This document shows, one piece after another, positions 38,074-47,587 of a stretch of 64,000 nt of DNA. Source of the stretch: Candidatus Kinetoplastibacterium blastocrithidii (ex Strigomonas culicis) (lineage in GTDB: Bacteria > Pseudomonadota > Gammaproteobacteria > Burkholderiales > Burkholderiaceae_B); NCBI RefSeq assembly GCF_000319245.1, contig NC_019814.1:558001-622000 (forward strand), in the 5' to 3' direction. Each line of letters opens with the position of its first letter. Position 1 is the first letter of the stretch. A model generated the notes under the pieces. It ran no database searches. It had not been told where the DNA came from and saw only the letters and a list, made by a program, of their open reading frames with translations. Made by a program: the position numbers and the translations under genes.

Positions 38074-39000
38074 CTATAATTTAGCTAAAGAACGTATATG
38101 CAAAACGGCACTACGACCTAAAGATGACATGTCATATCCACCCTCTAAAAAACTCACTATTCTACTAGAAGAATATTTTTCAGACATTTCTACAAGTATA
38201 TCAGTAATCCATTTATAATCAGATTCATGAAGATTTAATTGCCCCATGTCATCCTCTCTATGAGCATCAAATCCAGCAGATATCAATATTAACTCTGGTC
38301 TAAATGACTCTATTGCTGGTACCCATTTTCTATTTACTATATCCCTTATAAAGGCACCATCTACATAAGCATCAACAGGAATATTACACATATTTTGACT
38401 ATGAATTAGCCTCGTATCAGGATAGAATGGATGTTGAAAAAAACTACACATTAATACAGATGGGTCATCTGCAAATATTTCTTCCGTACCATTACCATGA
38501 TGCACATCGAAATCTATGATAGCTAATCTTTTTAGTTTGTACTTGCTAATAGCATATCTTGCCGCTATAGCTATGTTGTTAAAAAAACATGATCCCATTG
38601 CCCTATTATGGCAAGCATGATGTCCTGGTGGTCTGGTTGCACAAAATGCATTATTAAAGTTTTTGCCAAATACAGAATCTATTGCAAATAAACCTGCCCC
38701 AGCTGCATAAAAAGCAGCATCTAAAGTATATGAATTCATAATAGTATCCATATCAATATAGCAATAACTACCTTTTTTAGGAACAAGGCTACGTAAATAA
38801 TTTAAATACTCTAATGTATGCACCCTTAGAATATCTTTATCCGAAGCTCTTGAAAAACTATGGTAACTAACTATGTATGACATGATACCACTCATGATTA
38901 ACTGATCAGAAATAGCATCAATTCTTTTCGGGTTATCAGGATGTAAAACGCCCATTTCATGTAAGTAACCAGCATGATGAGTAATATACATCGTATTCAT
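38074..39000 (-). CDS. Histone-deacetylase-superfamily hydrolase
   Basis: A zinc-dependent deacetylase-fold protein (arginase/deacetylase superfamily; bacterial relatives include acetoin utilisation AcuC and acetylpolyamine amidohydrolase). The catalytic His pair is in TRPPGHHAC, zinc ligands in IDFDVHHGNGTEEIF and SAGFDAHREDD, and the active-site Tyr in FLEGGYDMSSL, so the enzyme looks active. I place the start at ATG 39000 (MNTMYITHHAGYLHEMG); the frame extends six codons to a TTG without support. Substrate unknown: polyamines, small N-acetyl metabolites and protein lysines are all possible. It lies just upstream of etfBA. Confidence 0.9.
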   Translation of the reverse strand: MNTMYITHHAGYLHEMGVLHPDNPKRIDAISDQLIMSGIMSYIVSYHSFSRASDKDILRVHTLEYLNYLRSLVPKKGSYCYIDMDTIMNSYTLDAAFYAAGAGLFAIDSVFGKNFNNAFCATRPPGHHACHNRAMGSCFFNNIAIAARYAISKYKLKRLAIIDFDVHHGNGTEEIFADDPSVLMCSFFQHPFYPDTRLIHSQNMCNIPVDAYVDGAFIRDIVNRKWVPAIESFRPELILISAGFDAHREDDMGQLNLHESDYKWITDILVEMSEKYSSSRIVSFLEGGYDMSSLGRSAVLHIRSLAKL

Positions 39001-39085
39001 AAAGACATATTTTGCCAAACTTATAAATTCATAAAAAATTACTATAAAATTTCATATAGTATTTGAATATTATCTTTATTTAATT

Positions 39086-39133
39086 AATAAATAAAAACAC
39101 ACAGACTAGAAGTAAATACTAGGACTGTGTGTT
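39086..39133 (-). terminator. Intrinsic terminator of the serC-to-ihfB operon
   Basis: A perfect 9-bp stem (39096-39104 with 39125-39133), with a further inner CTAG/CTAG pairing, is followed on the minus strand by TTTTATTTATT. It lies 41 bases past the ihfB stop and would end the long aromatic/ribosomal operon. Confidence 0.75.
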
Positions 39134-39173
39134 AAAAAATACAAGCTAAAATTAAAGAAAAAAAACTACATAT

Positions 39174-39476
39174 TTATTTTTTACTGATAATTAACTTTTC
39201 CTTTAGGGCCTTACCAGGCCTAAAACATAGCACCAATCTATCAGCAACAAAAACATTCTTTCCAGATTTTGGATTGCGAGCAACTCTAGAACCTCTCTTA
39301 GATATAAAAAAGCTACCAAATCCACGTATCTCTATACGCTTTTCTGAAGAGAAACAATCCTCAAATATCTCAAGCATAGCCTTTATTGCTCGCTCCAAAT
39401 CACCAATAGACAGATAATCCAATCTACTGGACAACACTCTTAATAAATCATTTTTTTTTAAATAATCAGCCATCAT
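39174..39476 (-). CDS. ihfB: Integration host factor beta subunit
   Basis: DNA-bending protein of the HU/IHF family. The sequence includes [40 protein letters not shown] and [11 protein letters not shown], with the conserved proline-tipped arm region. Length 100 is normal for IhfB. Two adjacent ATGs (39476, 39473) make the start ambiguous by one codon. It overlaps the rpsA 3' end by 11 bases; rpsA-ihfB adjacency is conserved in proteobacteria, which supports IHF beta rather than HU. Confidence 0.95.
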   Translation of the reverse strand: MMADYLKKNDLLRVLSSRLDYLSIGDLERAIKAMLEIFEDCFSSEKRIEIRGFGSFFISKRGSRVARNPKSGKNVFVADRLVLCFRPGKALKEKLIISKK

Positions 39477-41178
39477 TACGTTGTTGGTCTAATTTTTCTT
39501 TCAGTAAAGCTCCGAGATTAGTAGTTCCTGAAGAAGCACTAGCATCTGACATTCTTTGGATTACACCAGCAGTATCAATACTATCTCTAGCTTTAACTGA
39601 CAATTGAATAGAACGAGTCTTTCTATCTATATTAACAATAAGAGCCTCTATAGGATCACCACTCTTTAATATTGAGGTTGCATCTTCAACTCGACCAGAA
39701 GAAATTTCAGAGGAACGTAGATAACCATCAACATCTAAAGAAAGATTTACGATAGCTCCTTTAGGCTCTACTGATTTTACTGTGCCATGAACAGTCGATC
39801 CTTTATCATGGGACGACACAAAATTTTGAAAAGGATCACCTTCAAGTTGTTTAACTCCAAGAGAAATACGTTCCTTAGCTGTATCTATGCCGAGAACAAC
39901 TGCTTCTATTTCATCTCCCTTCTTTAGATTTCTTACTGATTCTTCACCATTATCTGTCCATGATAAATCTGATAGATGCACTAAGCCGTCAATTCCTCCA
40001 GGAAGACCTACAAAAACACCAAAATCTGTTATAGACTTAATAGCTCCTTTAACCTTATCACCTTTCTTAAAGTTTACTGCAAATTCTTCCCAAGGATTAG
40101 GACGACATTGCTTCATACCAAGTGATATGCGGCGTCTATCTTCATCAATCTCCAACACCATCACTTCTACTTCTTCACCTAGAGTAACTACTTTTCGTGG
40201 ATCTACGTTTTTATTCGTCCAGTCCATTTCTGACACGTGAACTAATCCTTCTATTCCTAATTCAACTTCTACAAAAGCACCGTAATCAGTTAGATTAGTA
40301 ATTTTTCCAAACAAATGAGTTCCCTGAGGATAACGACGAGCTAGATCTACCCAAGGATCCTCTCCTAATTGTTTAACACCTAAAGAAACCCGATTCTTTT
40401 CTTGATCAAATTTTAACACCTTGGCTTCTATCTCTTGGCACACTTGCAGAACTTCAGAAGGATGTCTTACACGACGCCAAGCCATATCTGTAATATGCAA
40501 TAAACCATCTATCCCTCCTAGATCTATAAAAGCACCATAGTCAGTAATATTTTTGACAACACCCTTAACTATTGCTCCTTCATATAAATTCTCTAAGAGT
40601 TTTTGACGTTCCTCTCCCATGCTAGCCTCTAAAACCTGACGTCTAGATAACACTACGTTATTTCTCTTTCTATCAAGCTTTATAACTTTAAACTCCATGG
40701 TTTTGCCTTCATATGGAGTTGTATCCTTAACAGGACGCAAATCAACTAAAGAACCAGGCAAGAAAGCACGAATACCATTAGTCATAACAGTAAGGCCTCC
40801 CTTGACCTTGCCTGTAATAGATCCAGTAATCAACTCTCCACTTTCTAAAGCTTGTTCTAATTTTAACCAAGCAGATAGACGTTTTGCACGATCACGTGAT
40901 AAAACAGTGTCTCCATATCCATTCTCTAAAGAATCAATGGCTACAGAAACAAAATCTCCCTGATTAACTTCTATCTCTCCCTTATCATCTAGAAATTCTT
41001 CTATCGGGATAAGAGCCTCTGACTTGAGACCTGCATTTACAATAATGAAATTATGATCAATACGCACTACTTCAGCGCTGATAACTTCACCTGATTTCAT
41101 ATCTTGCTTTTTAAGACTTTCTGCGAATAAATCAGCAAAGCTTTCTCTGCCAAATGTAGTTGAGGAAAATGATGACAT
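39466..41178 (-). CDS. rpsA: 30S ribosomal protein S1
   Basis: Large mRNA-binding ribosomal protein made of six S1 domains. Successive repeats are visible, for example [60 protein letters not shown] and [20 protein letters not shown]. The start [20 protein letters not shown] is typical for betaproteobacteria, and the length of 570 is normal. It ends overlapping ihfB. The 88-base leader to cmk contains overlapping palindromes (separate entry) that may take part in S1 autoregulation. Confidence 0.98.
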   Translation of the reverse strand: MSSFSSTTFGRESFADLFAESLKKQDMKSGEVISAEVVRIDHNFIIVNAGLKSEALIPIEEFLDDKGEIEVNQGDFVSVAIDSLENGYGDTVLSRDRAKRLSAWLKLEQALESGELITGSITGKVKGGLTVMTNGIRAFLPGSLVDLRPVKDTTPYEGKTMEFKVIKLDRKRNNVVLSRRQVLEASMGEERQKLLENLYEGAIVKGVVKNITDYGAFIDLGGIDGLLHITDMAWRRVRHPSEVLQVCQEIEAKVLKFDQEKNRVSLGVKQLGEDPWVDLARRYPQGTHLFGKITNLTDYGAFVEVELGIEGLVHVSEMDWTNKNVDPRKVVTLGEEVEVMVLEIDEDRRRISLGMKQCRPNPWEEFAVNFKKGDKVKGAIKSITDFGVFVGLPGGIDGLVHLSDLSWTDNGEESVRNLKKGDEIEAVVLGIDTAKERISLGVKQLEGDPFQNFVSSHDKGSTVHGTVKSVEPKGAIVNLSLDVDGYLRSSEISSGRVEDATSILKSGDPIEALIVNIDRKTRSIQLSVKARDSIDTAGVIQRMSDASASSGTTNLGALLKEKLDQQRNDG

Positions 41179-41231
41179 GGGTTGTTAATCCATATGGCCA
41201 TATGGCCAAAGTAAAAACCGATTAAAACGGT
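41179..41231 (-). promoter_or_regulatory. rpsA leader with overlapping palindromes
   Basis: Within the cmk-rpsA spacer, 41196-41207 (GGCCATATGGCC) and 41191-41204 (CATATGGCCATATG) are overlapping perfect palindromes ending about 12 bases before the rpsA ATG. A second small stem, ACCG/CGGT, is at 41217-41231. E. coli S1 represses its own translation through leader hairpins, so these may be the equivalent. That role is inferred; the palindromes are seen. Confidence 0.4.
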
Positions 41232-41266
41232 GGTTTAAAATACCTAGCAATAAAAAATCTTAATAA

Positions 41267-41947
41267 TTAATTACAACTAGGGCCAAGTTTATATTTATAT
41301 AAATCTAATATAATGCTTAATGTCTTCTCAATATCTAAAGTAGAACTATCTACAACATGTGCATCTGGGGCAGGTAAAAGCGGCGAGCACAAACGACTGG
41401 CATCACGCTCATCCCTATCTCTAATGCTATCTACAATACTTGCGATATTAACAATATTACCTTTATTAATCAACTGATCATATCTTCTTTGTGCTCTTAT
41501 TGATATATCAGCTGTTAAAAAAATTTTCAAGAACGCATAAGGGAAAACAACTGTCCCCATATCACGTCCATCTGCAACCAAACCTGGACAAGATAAAAAA
41601 CTTCTCTGTTTATCTAGCAAAGCTTGTCTAACTTTATAATTACTAGCCACAATGGAAGCTATTCTACCTATTTCTTCACTACGAATCTTATTATTGGTAC
41701 TCAACCCGTAAGTACATAAATCTCTTCCATTATTAAATATTTTTAAATTTATCGCTAGCTTCAAAATGCTATCGAAATCATTGATAGGGATATCATTGTT
41801 TATCATCTCAAAAGCTAGAGCTCTATATATGGAACCGCTATCAAGTAATGACCATCCCAATTTTTCACTTATTATTTTTGAAATAGTCCCTTTACCAGAA
41901 GCAGTTGGTCCATCTATTGTAATTATAGGCGGTAATTTTATACTCAA
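41267..41947 (-). CDS. cmk: Cytidylate kinase
   Basis: Phosphorylates CMP and dCMP. The P-loop is TIDGPTASGKGTISKIIS; the nucleotide-binding GRDMGTVVFP follows, and the lid/NMP region contains RAQRRYDQLINKG and RDERDASR. Length 226 is normal. The start appears to be TTG at 41945-41947, with GGTGAG five bases upstream; no in-frame ATG fits. It sits between aroA (18 bases upstream) and rpsA, as in Bordetella and pseudomonads. Confidence 0.96.
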   Translation of the reverse strand: MSIKLPPIITIDGPTASGKGTISKIISEKLGWSLLDSGSIYRALAFEMINNDIPINDFDSILKLAINLKIFNNGRDLCTYGLSTNNKIRSEEIGRIASIVASNYKVRQALLDKQRSFLSCPGLVADGRDMGTVVFPYAFLKIFLTADISIRAQRRYDQLINKGNIVNIASIVDSIRDRDERDASRLCSPLLPAPDAHVVDSSTLDIEKTLSIILDLYKYKLGPSCN

Positions 41948-41965
41948 CCCAACTCACCATTAAAT

Positions 41966-43306
41966 TTAATGTGTACTATAAACAATTTCATTATAAACGC
42001 TAAAATAATTAGGAAATGTCTTATTAACACAAGAAGGGTCTATGATCTTAACATTTGTATTACCAAAAGTAGCCAATGAGAAACACATAGCCATACGATG
42101 GTCATCCCACGTATCAATACTAACCTCTTCTGGCCATTTAGATATATCTATAGGATCTATAGATATCCAATCTTCACCAGATTCCACTTTAACACCGAAC
42201 TTACTTAGTTCTGTATGCATAGCATGAATACGATCTGTCTCTTTTACTCTCCAACTACCTATATTCCTCAAATAACATTTACCATCGGCATACAAAGCTA
42301 ATACAGCCGCAGTCATAGCAGCATCTGGAATCATGTTGAAATCGATATCAAATGATTTTAACTTTTCCCCAGAAGAGACATTAATACCAGATGATTCTAT
42401 ATAGCTATCATGGAATTTAATATCAGCCCCCATATCTACTAATACCTTAGAAAAATCTATGTCACCTTGTATGCTATTACACCCAACCCCATTAACTCGA
42501 ACAGGTCCTCCTCCTATAGCACCAAGAGCAAGAAAATATGAAGCAGATGATGCATCTCCTTCCACAAGAATCTTGCCGGGGCTTTTGTATCTAGATAATT
42601 TATCTACAACAAACCTATTAGAATCATTATTGCTAACATTAACACCGAATCTACGCATAAGGCTCAAAGTTATATCTATATAAGGCTTAGATATTAATTG
42701 GCCTATAATATCTATAATCAATGGACTATTAATCTTATTAACTAAAATAGGAGAAGCAATTAATAAAGCAGTTAAAAATTGACTAGAAATAGAGCCATTA
42801 ATATGTACATGATTTAGACCATTATGAATAAATGGATCTATTTCTAAAGGAGGATAACCTTTTTTACCAAGATATTTTATATTGCATCCTAAACTAGTAA
42901 GAGCATCTATCAAGTCAGCTATAGGACGTTCATGCATTCTAGGTATACCAGAAAGAATATAATGCCCACTCATAAAGGATAAGGCTGCAACTATGGGGCG
43001 AAAAGCAGTACCAGCATTCCCTAGAAATAGATTATCACATTTATCATTGAAATGATCTACACCAGTAACCTCTATGCAATCTTGAGATTTGCTTGATATT
43101 TTGATACCTAGTTTCCTCAAAGAGTCTATCATAACTCTTGTGTCATCAGAGTCTAACAACCCTTTAATTTCTGTAACACAATTAGGAGAAAGCGCAGATA
43201 TCAATAATACGCGATTTGAAATGCTTTTTGATCCAGGTAGAATTACATCACCTTTAGCGCTACAGCATCTATTTAAATGCAAACAAGGCTTCAAATTTTT
43301 ACTCAT
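41966..43306 (-). CDS. aroA: 3-phosphoshikimate 1-carboxyvinyltransferase (EPSP synthase)
   Basis: Sixth step of the shikimate pathway, joining PEP to shikimate-3-phosphate. Signatures: LPGSKSISNRVLLISALS, FLGNAGTAFRPIVAALSF, RPIADLIDALTSLGC and the catalytic segment FNMIPDAAMTAAVLALYADG, then RVKETDRIHAMHTELSKFG. Length 446. It overlaps the upstream tyrA by eight bases, implying coupled translation in the aromatic operon. All visible active-site segments are intact. Confidence 0.97.
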   Translation of the reverse strand: MSKNLKPCLHLNRCCSAKGDVILPGSKSISNRVLLISALSPNCVTEIKGLLDSDDTRVMIDSLRKLGIKISSKSQDCIEVTGVDHFNDKCDNLFLGNAGTAFRPIVAALSFMSGHYILSGIPRMHERPIADLIDALTSLGCNIKYLGKKGYPPLEIDPFIHNGLNHVHINGSISSQFLTALLIASPILVNKINSPLIIDIIGQLISKPYIDITLSLMRRFGVNVSNNDSNRFVVDKLSRYKSPGKILVEGDASSASYFLALGAIGGGPVRVNGVGCNSIQGDIDFSKVLVDMGADIKFHDSYIESSGINVSSGEKLKSFDIDFNMIPDAAMTAAVLALYADGKCYLRNIGSWRVKETDRIHAMHTELSKFGVKVESGEDWISIDPIDISKWPEEVSIDTWDDHRMAMCFSLATFGNTNVKIIDPSCVNKTFPNYFSVYNEIVYSTH

Positions 43307-44213
43307 GAAAATTATCCTTACTCCAACTACGACGAGCTCCCGCTGCTTTTTCTAATATAAATCTTAGAGAAGTCCTATCATCATAATCGATAGCTTTCTC
43401 AGCCTGATTTATAATATTGCGCACCTCAAATAATTCTTCTTTAATAAATTTCTTATTCGAGAAAAAAATATCTAGCCACATTTCAACTGAACCAGCAGAA
43501 ATACGGGTAAAATCTCTAAAACCACTACCTGCTAATTTTAGACGCAAATCTGAATCCTCAGAACTAGCCACTTGTGCCATGTACATCACAGACAGAAAAT
43601 GAGGAATATGACTAATTGATGCTAGCAAATGATCATGATTCTTTGCACTCATAAAAATAACATTCGAGCCGCATAATTTCCAAGCATGAGAGATTAACTC
43701 AATGTCTTTATTAGAATTATTATCCAAAGGGGTAAGAATGGTATTCTGACCTCTAAACAAATTATCTGAGGCCGCATCAGGACCACTTTTCTCCAATCCA
43801 GCAATAGGATGACCTGGAATAAACTGACTAACCTTCTCTCCTAAAATAGAAGTAGCTATGTTTATAACTTCTAATTTAGTACTGCCAACATCAGTTATTA
43901 TAGTATTATCACCTAAAAAAGGTTTGATGGATTTTAGTAAATCAGACAAAAAACCAACAGGGGTAGATAATAAAATTAAATCTGATTTTTTTGTGGCCTC
44001 ATCTATAGTCATAAAGTCATCAATTATTCCTAAATCGCACGCTCTCATTAATGAATTTTTATTTCGACCAACACCTATAATATTCTTTACAAAGCCAGCT
44101 TTTCTAACAGCTAAAGCAAAAGAACCACCTATAAGGCCAACTCCAACTATAGTCACAGTAGATAAAGAATCTAAGCGACGTAATAGCTTGCTACAATTAT
44201 TAGGCTCTCTCAT
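43299..44213 (-). CDS. tyrA: Prephenate dehydrogenase
   Basis: Oxidative decarboxylation of prephenate (or arogenate) on the tyrosine branch. The Rossmann motif is VTIVGVGLIGGSFALAVRKA; the active-site region includes FIPGHPIAGLEKSGPDAASD and HDHLLASISHIPHFLSVMYM. Length 304, without a fused chorismate mutase, as in other betaproteobacteria. It lies two bases from hisC upstream and overlaps aroA downstream. NAD preference versus NADP, and prephenate versus arogenate, cannot be settled by eye. Confidence 0.94.
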   Translation of the reverse strand: MREPNNCSKLLRRLDSLSTVTIVGVGLIGGSFALAVRKAGFVKNIIGVGRNKNSLMRACDLGIIDDFMTIDEATKKSDLILLSTPVGFLSDLLKSIKPFLGDNTIITDVGSTKLEVINIATSILGEKVSQFIPGHPIAGLEKSGPDAASDNLFRGQNTILTPLDNNSNKDIELISHAWKLCGSNVIFMSAKNHDHLLASISHIPHFLSVMYMAQVASSEDSDLRLKLAGSGFRDFTRISAGSVEMWLDIFFSNKKFIKEELFEVRNIINQAEKAIDYDDRTSLRFILEKAAGARRSWSKDNFHE

Positions 44214-44215
44214 GA

Positions 44216-45343
44216 CTATCTAATAATCTCTCTCAGGGATTTAATGAAGAAATCATTCTCGCTAGGCAATCCAATTGTTACTCGCAACCATTCTGATAAA
44301 TTATATGAATCTACTGGACGAACAATCACACCAAGTTTCAATAATTTATAATTAATAGATTTAGCATCACCTACACGTACAAGAATAAAATTTCCATAAC
44401 TTGTAACATATTCTAAATCTAAATTTTCAAATGCCTTGTATAGTTTTTTCTTTTCTATATTATTCAATAAACGACTTTTCTCAAGGAACTCATCATCCTC
44501 TAATGCTGTAATGGCAGCAATCTGAGCTAATGAATTAACATTAAATGGCTGTCTTATTCTATTTAAAAAACCAATAATATCTTTATCTGCTATAGCAAAT
44601 CCAACTCTGAGACCTGCAAGACCATAAGCTTTAGAAAAAGTGCGGCATATTATTAAGTTTGGATAAAGATCTATCAATTCAAAGCTATTAAAACAAAGAT
44701 TATCATCAATATACTCACTGTATGCTTCATCTAAAATAACTAAAACACTTTTACCATATTTTTTCCAAACATTATCCAAGAAGTTTATAATTATCTCACT
44801 ATTAACAAATGTTCCTGTCGGGTTATTAGGATTAGCAATAAAAATTAATCTAGTATCAGGCTCTATAGAATAAAACATGGCTTCTAGATTGTTACCATAA
44901 TTCAATGATGGAACAACGATATGTCTAGCACCCCTAGCTTGCGTAGCTAGCTTATATACAGCAAAAGAATATTCCGAATAAATAGCAGACGATGATCTAT
45001 CTAAAAATGTCATGGATATCATCTCTAATATATCATTGGATCCATTACCTAAAATAAGACATTCCATAGGAACATTATATTTCTCTGATAAGCTAACCTT
45101 CAAATTAAAAGCATTTGCATCAGGATAGCGAGAAACTACACTAACATATTTTTCGATAGCCTTTTTCACTTTTTCAGACATGCCTAAAGGGTTCTCATTT
45201 GAGGCTAGCTTTATGATATCTTTGACATTTATATTAAATTCACGCGCTAACTCTTCTATGGGTTTACCAGCTTGATACGGCAATATCTTCTTGATGTAAT
45301 TAGGTATGTATAATGATTTATTACTATCCATGTTAATACTCAC
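44216..45343 (-). CDS. hisC: Histidinol-phosphate/aromatic aminotransferase
   Basis: PLP-dependent fold-type I aminotransferase. The PLP lysine is in ICRTFSKAYGLAGLRVGFAI; also IKLASNENPLGMSEKVKKAI, FIANPNNPTGTFV and VILDEAYSEYI. Its position in the pheA-hisC-tyrA block suggests it mainly transaminates phenylpyruvate and hydroxyphenylpyruvate (the hisC2 type), possibly histidinol phosphate too. The frame starts at a GTG overlapping the pheA stop (GTGA); an ATG four codons later (45331) is the alternative start. Length is 375. Confidence 0.93.
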   Translation of the reverse strand: MSINMDSNKSLYIPNYIKKILPYQAGKPIEELAREFNINVKDIIKLASNENPLGMSEKVKKAIEKYVSVVSRYPDANAFNLKVSLSEKYNVPMECLILGNGSNDILEMISMTFLDRSSSAIYSEYSFAVYKLATQARGARHIVVPSLNYGNNLEAMFYSIEPDTRLIFIANPNNPTGTFVNSEIIINFLDNVWKKYGKSVLVILDEAYSEYIDDNLCFNSFELIDLYPNLIICRTFSKAYGLAGLRVGFAIADKDIIGFLNRIRQPFNVNSLAQIAAITALEDDEFLEKSRLLNNIEKKKLYKAFENLDLEYVTSYGNFILVRVGDAKSINYKLLKLGVIVRPVDSYNLSEWLRVTIGLPSENDFFIKSLREIIR

Positions 45344-46425
45344 TGTGCAGGATAAGATCCCAGTAATTTAAAAAATGCAACACTTGACTTTAACTTTTCT
45401 AGGGCCTTAAATACATTAGGCTCATCTTTATGGCCCAATACATCTATATAAAAATAATACTCCCACTGACCTGTACGAGCAGGTCTTGACTCAAAACGAG
45501 TCATAGAAACACAATTAGAAGCAAATGGTTCTATCATCTCATAAACAGCACATGCTCTATTCGGCACTGAAAGAATAAGACTAGTCTTGTCCCTAGAGCT
45601 TGGTAACGGTTCAATATTACCTAATGATACGAAACGAGTACGGTTATTAGCATCATCTTGTATTCTAGAAGAAACTATAGATAACCCCCATGCTTTAGAT
45701 GCAGCTTCGCCTGCTATAGCTGCAATTTTATGATCTTTGGATGCTATGCTGGCAGCTTCAGAATTGCTGGAGGCTGCCACCCTAAGCAATCCAGGATGGT
45801 TTTTATTTAACCACATCTGACACTGTGCTAATGCTTGAGGATGAGCCATAATTCTTTCAATGCCATCCATATTGCCATTTTTAGTTAATAAAAAATGATT
45901 TATGATAAGAGATCGCTCTCCCATGATTTTTAAATTTGTATTGAGCAATAAATCCAAACTTCTATTTACAGCTCCCTCAATAGAATTTTCTATAGGAATC
46001 ATACCAGCATCAGAACTTCCTGTTTCAATGGCATGCACAACATCATCAAATGATGAACAAGGTAAAACATCTATAGTATGCCCAAAATGCTCGAAAACAG
46101 CTTGCTCAGAAAATGATCCTTTAGGACCGAGGTAGGATACAGTCATTTGTTTTTCTAAATTGCGGCATGCTGACATAATCTCAACCCATACAGGCTCTAT
46201 AGATTTATTTGGGAACGGACCCTTATTATTTTTTTTCAGCTTATCTATTACCTGAGACTCTCTCTCCGGTCTCAAAACAGGACTCTCAATATGCGCGCAG
46301 TGCTTAATTTTACCTATTTCCACTACAACATTAGATCTTTTATTAAGTAAATCTAATATCTGCTCATCTAGCTCATCTATCTTGTCTCTTAACGGAACCA
46401 GTCTCGACAATAATAAATTATCCAT
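45340..46425 (-). CDS. pheA: Bifunctional chorismate mutase/prephenate dehydratase (P-protein)
   Basis: Converts chorismate to prephenate and then to phenylpyruvate. Domains: AroQ chorismate mutase at about residues 1-90 (LRDKIDELDEQILDLLNKRS), prephenate dehydratase from about residue 95 (VSYLGPKGSFSEQAV, MIPIENSIEGAVNRSLDLL, the catalytic Thr segment NNRTRFVSLG), and a C-terminal ACT domain with the ESRP motif (TRFESRPARTGQWEYYFYI). In the second ACT motif, where feedback-sensitive enzymes read GALV, this protein reads ACAVYEM. Start overlaps serC by eight bases. Length 361 is normal. Confidence 0.96.
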   Translation of the reverse strand: MDNLLLSRLVPLRDKIDELDEQILDLLNKRSNVVVEIGKIKHCAHIESPVLRPERESQVIDKLKKNNKGPFPNKSIEPVWVEIMSACRNLEKQMTVSYLGPKGSFSEQAVFEHFGHTIDVLPCSSFDDVVHAIETGSSDAGMIPIENSIEGAVNRSLDLLLNTNLKIMGERSLIINHFLLTKNGNMDGIERIMAHPQALAQCQMWLNKNHPGLLRVAASSNSEAASIASKDHKIAAIAGEAASKAWGLSIVSSRIQDDANNRTRFVSLGNIEPLPSSRDKTSLILSVPNRACAVYEMIEPFASNCVSMTRFESRPARTGQWEYYFYIDVLGHKDEPNVFKALEKLKSSVAFFKLLGSYPAQ

Positions 46426-47539
46426 AATAACGCTCGAAATCTCTCATATAATTAATTAAAGCATTTATACCATCAATAGGCATAGCATTATACATGGATG
46501 CACGTAAACCACCCATGCTTCTATGTCCTTTTATATTTATAATTCCACTACTTTCAGCTTTTTCTACAAAAATATCAGTAAGAAAATCATTTTTTAAAAA
46601 AAATGGTATATTAACCCTAGAACGCACACTTGAATGTATTGTATTAGTATAAAAAGATGTTGAATCTATAAAATCATAGAACATTCGTGATTTTTCCAAA
46701 TTATTAGACTCCATTCTTTTTATTCCACCATTACTTTTCAACCATTTAAATACTAATCCAGAAACATAAATGGCAAATACAGGTGGTGTATTATATCGAG
46801 ATTCTGAATTAACTACATTCTTATAGTCAAATACTGAAGGACATATATTTAATGACATACCGATTAGATCTTTCCTTACTATGAAAATAGTAACACCCGA
46901 TATGCCTGCATTTTTCTGAGCACATGAAAACACCACGCCTGTACAGTTTATATCTAGTTCTCTTGTTAAAAAATTTGAAGATACATCAGCAACTAAAACC
47001 GCATTACCATCTATAGAATTTACAAGACCATTCCAATCTACGAACTCCACTCCATTTATAGTTTCATTACTGCAAAATTGTAAATATGAAGAACAAGCTC
47101 TAGTTTTTATAGATTCAATTTTTGGAAACCATGTATAAGGATTACAGTCCTGATAATCTATTTTCATAGCATAGTTGCTACTAGCAACTATCGAGGCATC
47201 ACCGTACTTACATGCCTCAATATATGATTTTGATGACCAATATCCTGAAACAATAAAATCAGCCATATTAATGCCATTTCTACCAATTATATTCATCGGA
47301 ATAATTGCATTAGCCCCTTGACCTCCACCTTGCATAAATAATATACAATAGTCAGAAGATAACCCTAACAATTCACGTAAATCACTTTCTGCTTCATTAT
47401 ATATGATTTCAAAATACTTGCTACGATGACTAATATCAAATACAGATACTCCGGTAGAGTTCCAATCTAATATATCAAAAGACATTTGATGTATTACATC
47501 ATATGGCAACATTGAAGGACCAGAAGAAAAATTCCACAA
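46418..47539 (-). CDS. serC: Phosphoserine aminotransferase
   Basis: PLP enzyme making 3-phosphoserine for serine synthesis, also used in pyridoxal phosphate synthesis. The N-terminus WNFSSGPSMLPYDVI and PLP lysine in VFSCAQKNAGISGVTIFIV are diagnostic, with HRSMGGLRASMYNAMP near the end. Start: the frame opens with TTG 47537-47539, preceded at nine bases by AAGGGGG, a strong Shine-Dalgarno sequence. Length 373. It is first in the block running to ihfB and lies 48 bases downstream of gyrA, as in Bordetella. Confidence 0.96.
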   Translation of the reverse strand: MWNFSSGPSMLPYDVIHQMSFDILDWNSTGVSVFDISHRSKYFEIIYNEAESDLRELLGLSSDYCILFMQGGGQGANAIIPMNIIGRNGINMADFIVSGYWSSKSYIEACKYGDASIVASSNYAMKIDYQDCNPYTWFPKIESIKTRACSSYLQFCSNETINGVEFVDWNGLVNSIDGNAVLVADVSSNFLTRELDINCTGVVFSCAQKNAGISGVTIFIVRKDLIGMSLNICPSVFDYKNVVNSESRYNTPPVFAIYVSGLVFKWLKSNGGIKRMESNNLEKSRMFYDFIDSTSFYTNTIHSSVRSRVNIPFFLKNDFLTDIFVEKAESSGIINIKGHRSMGGLRASMYNAMPIDGINALINYMRDFERYYG

Positions 47540-47587
47540 ACGCGAAATACCCCCTTGACGATTTACTATATAGATATAACTATAAAC

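Noticed and set aside
41191-41207. CATATGGC direct repeat as a mobile-element footprint
   Set aside because: It is explained by two overlapping palindromes in the rpsA leader. There is no element next to it.
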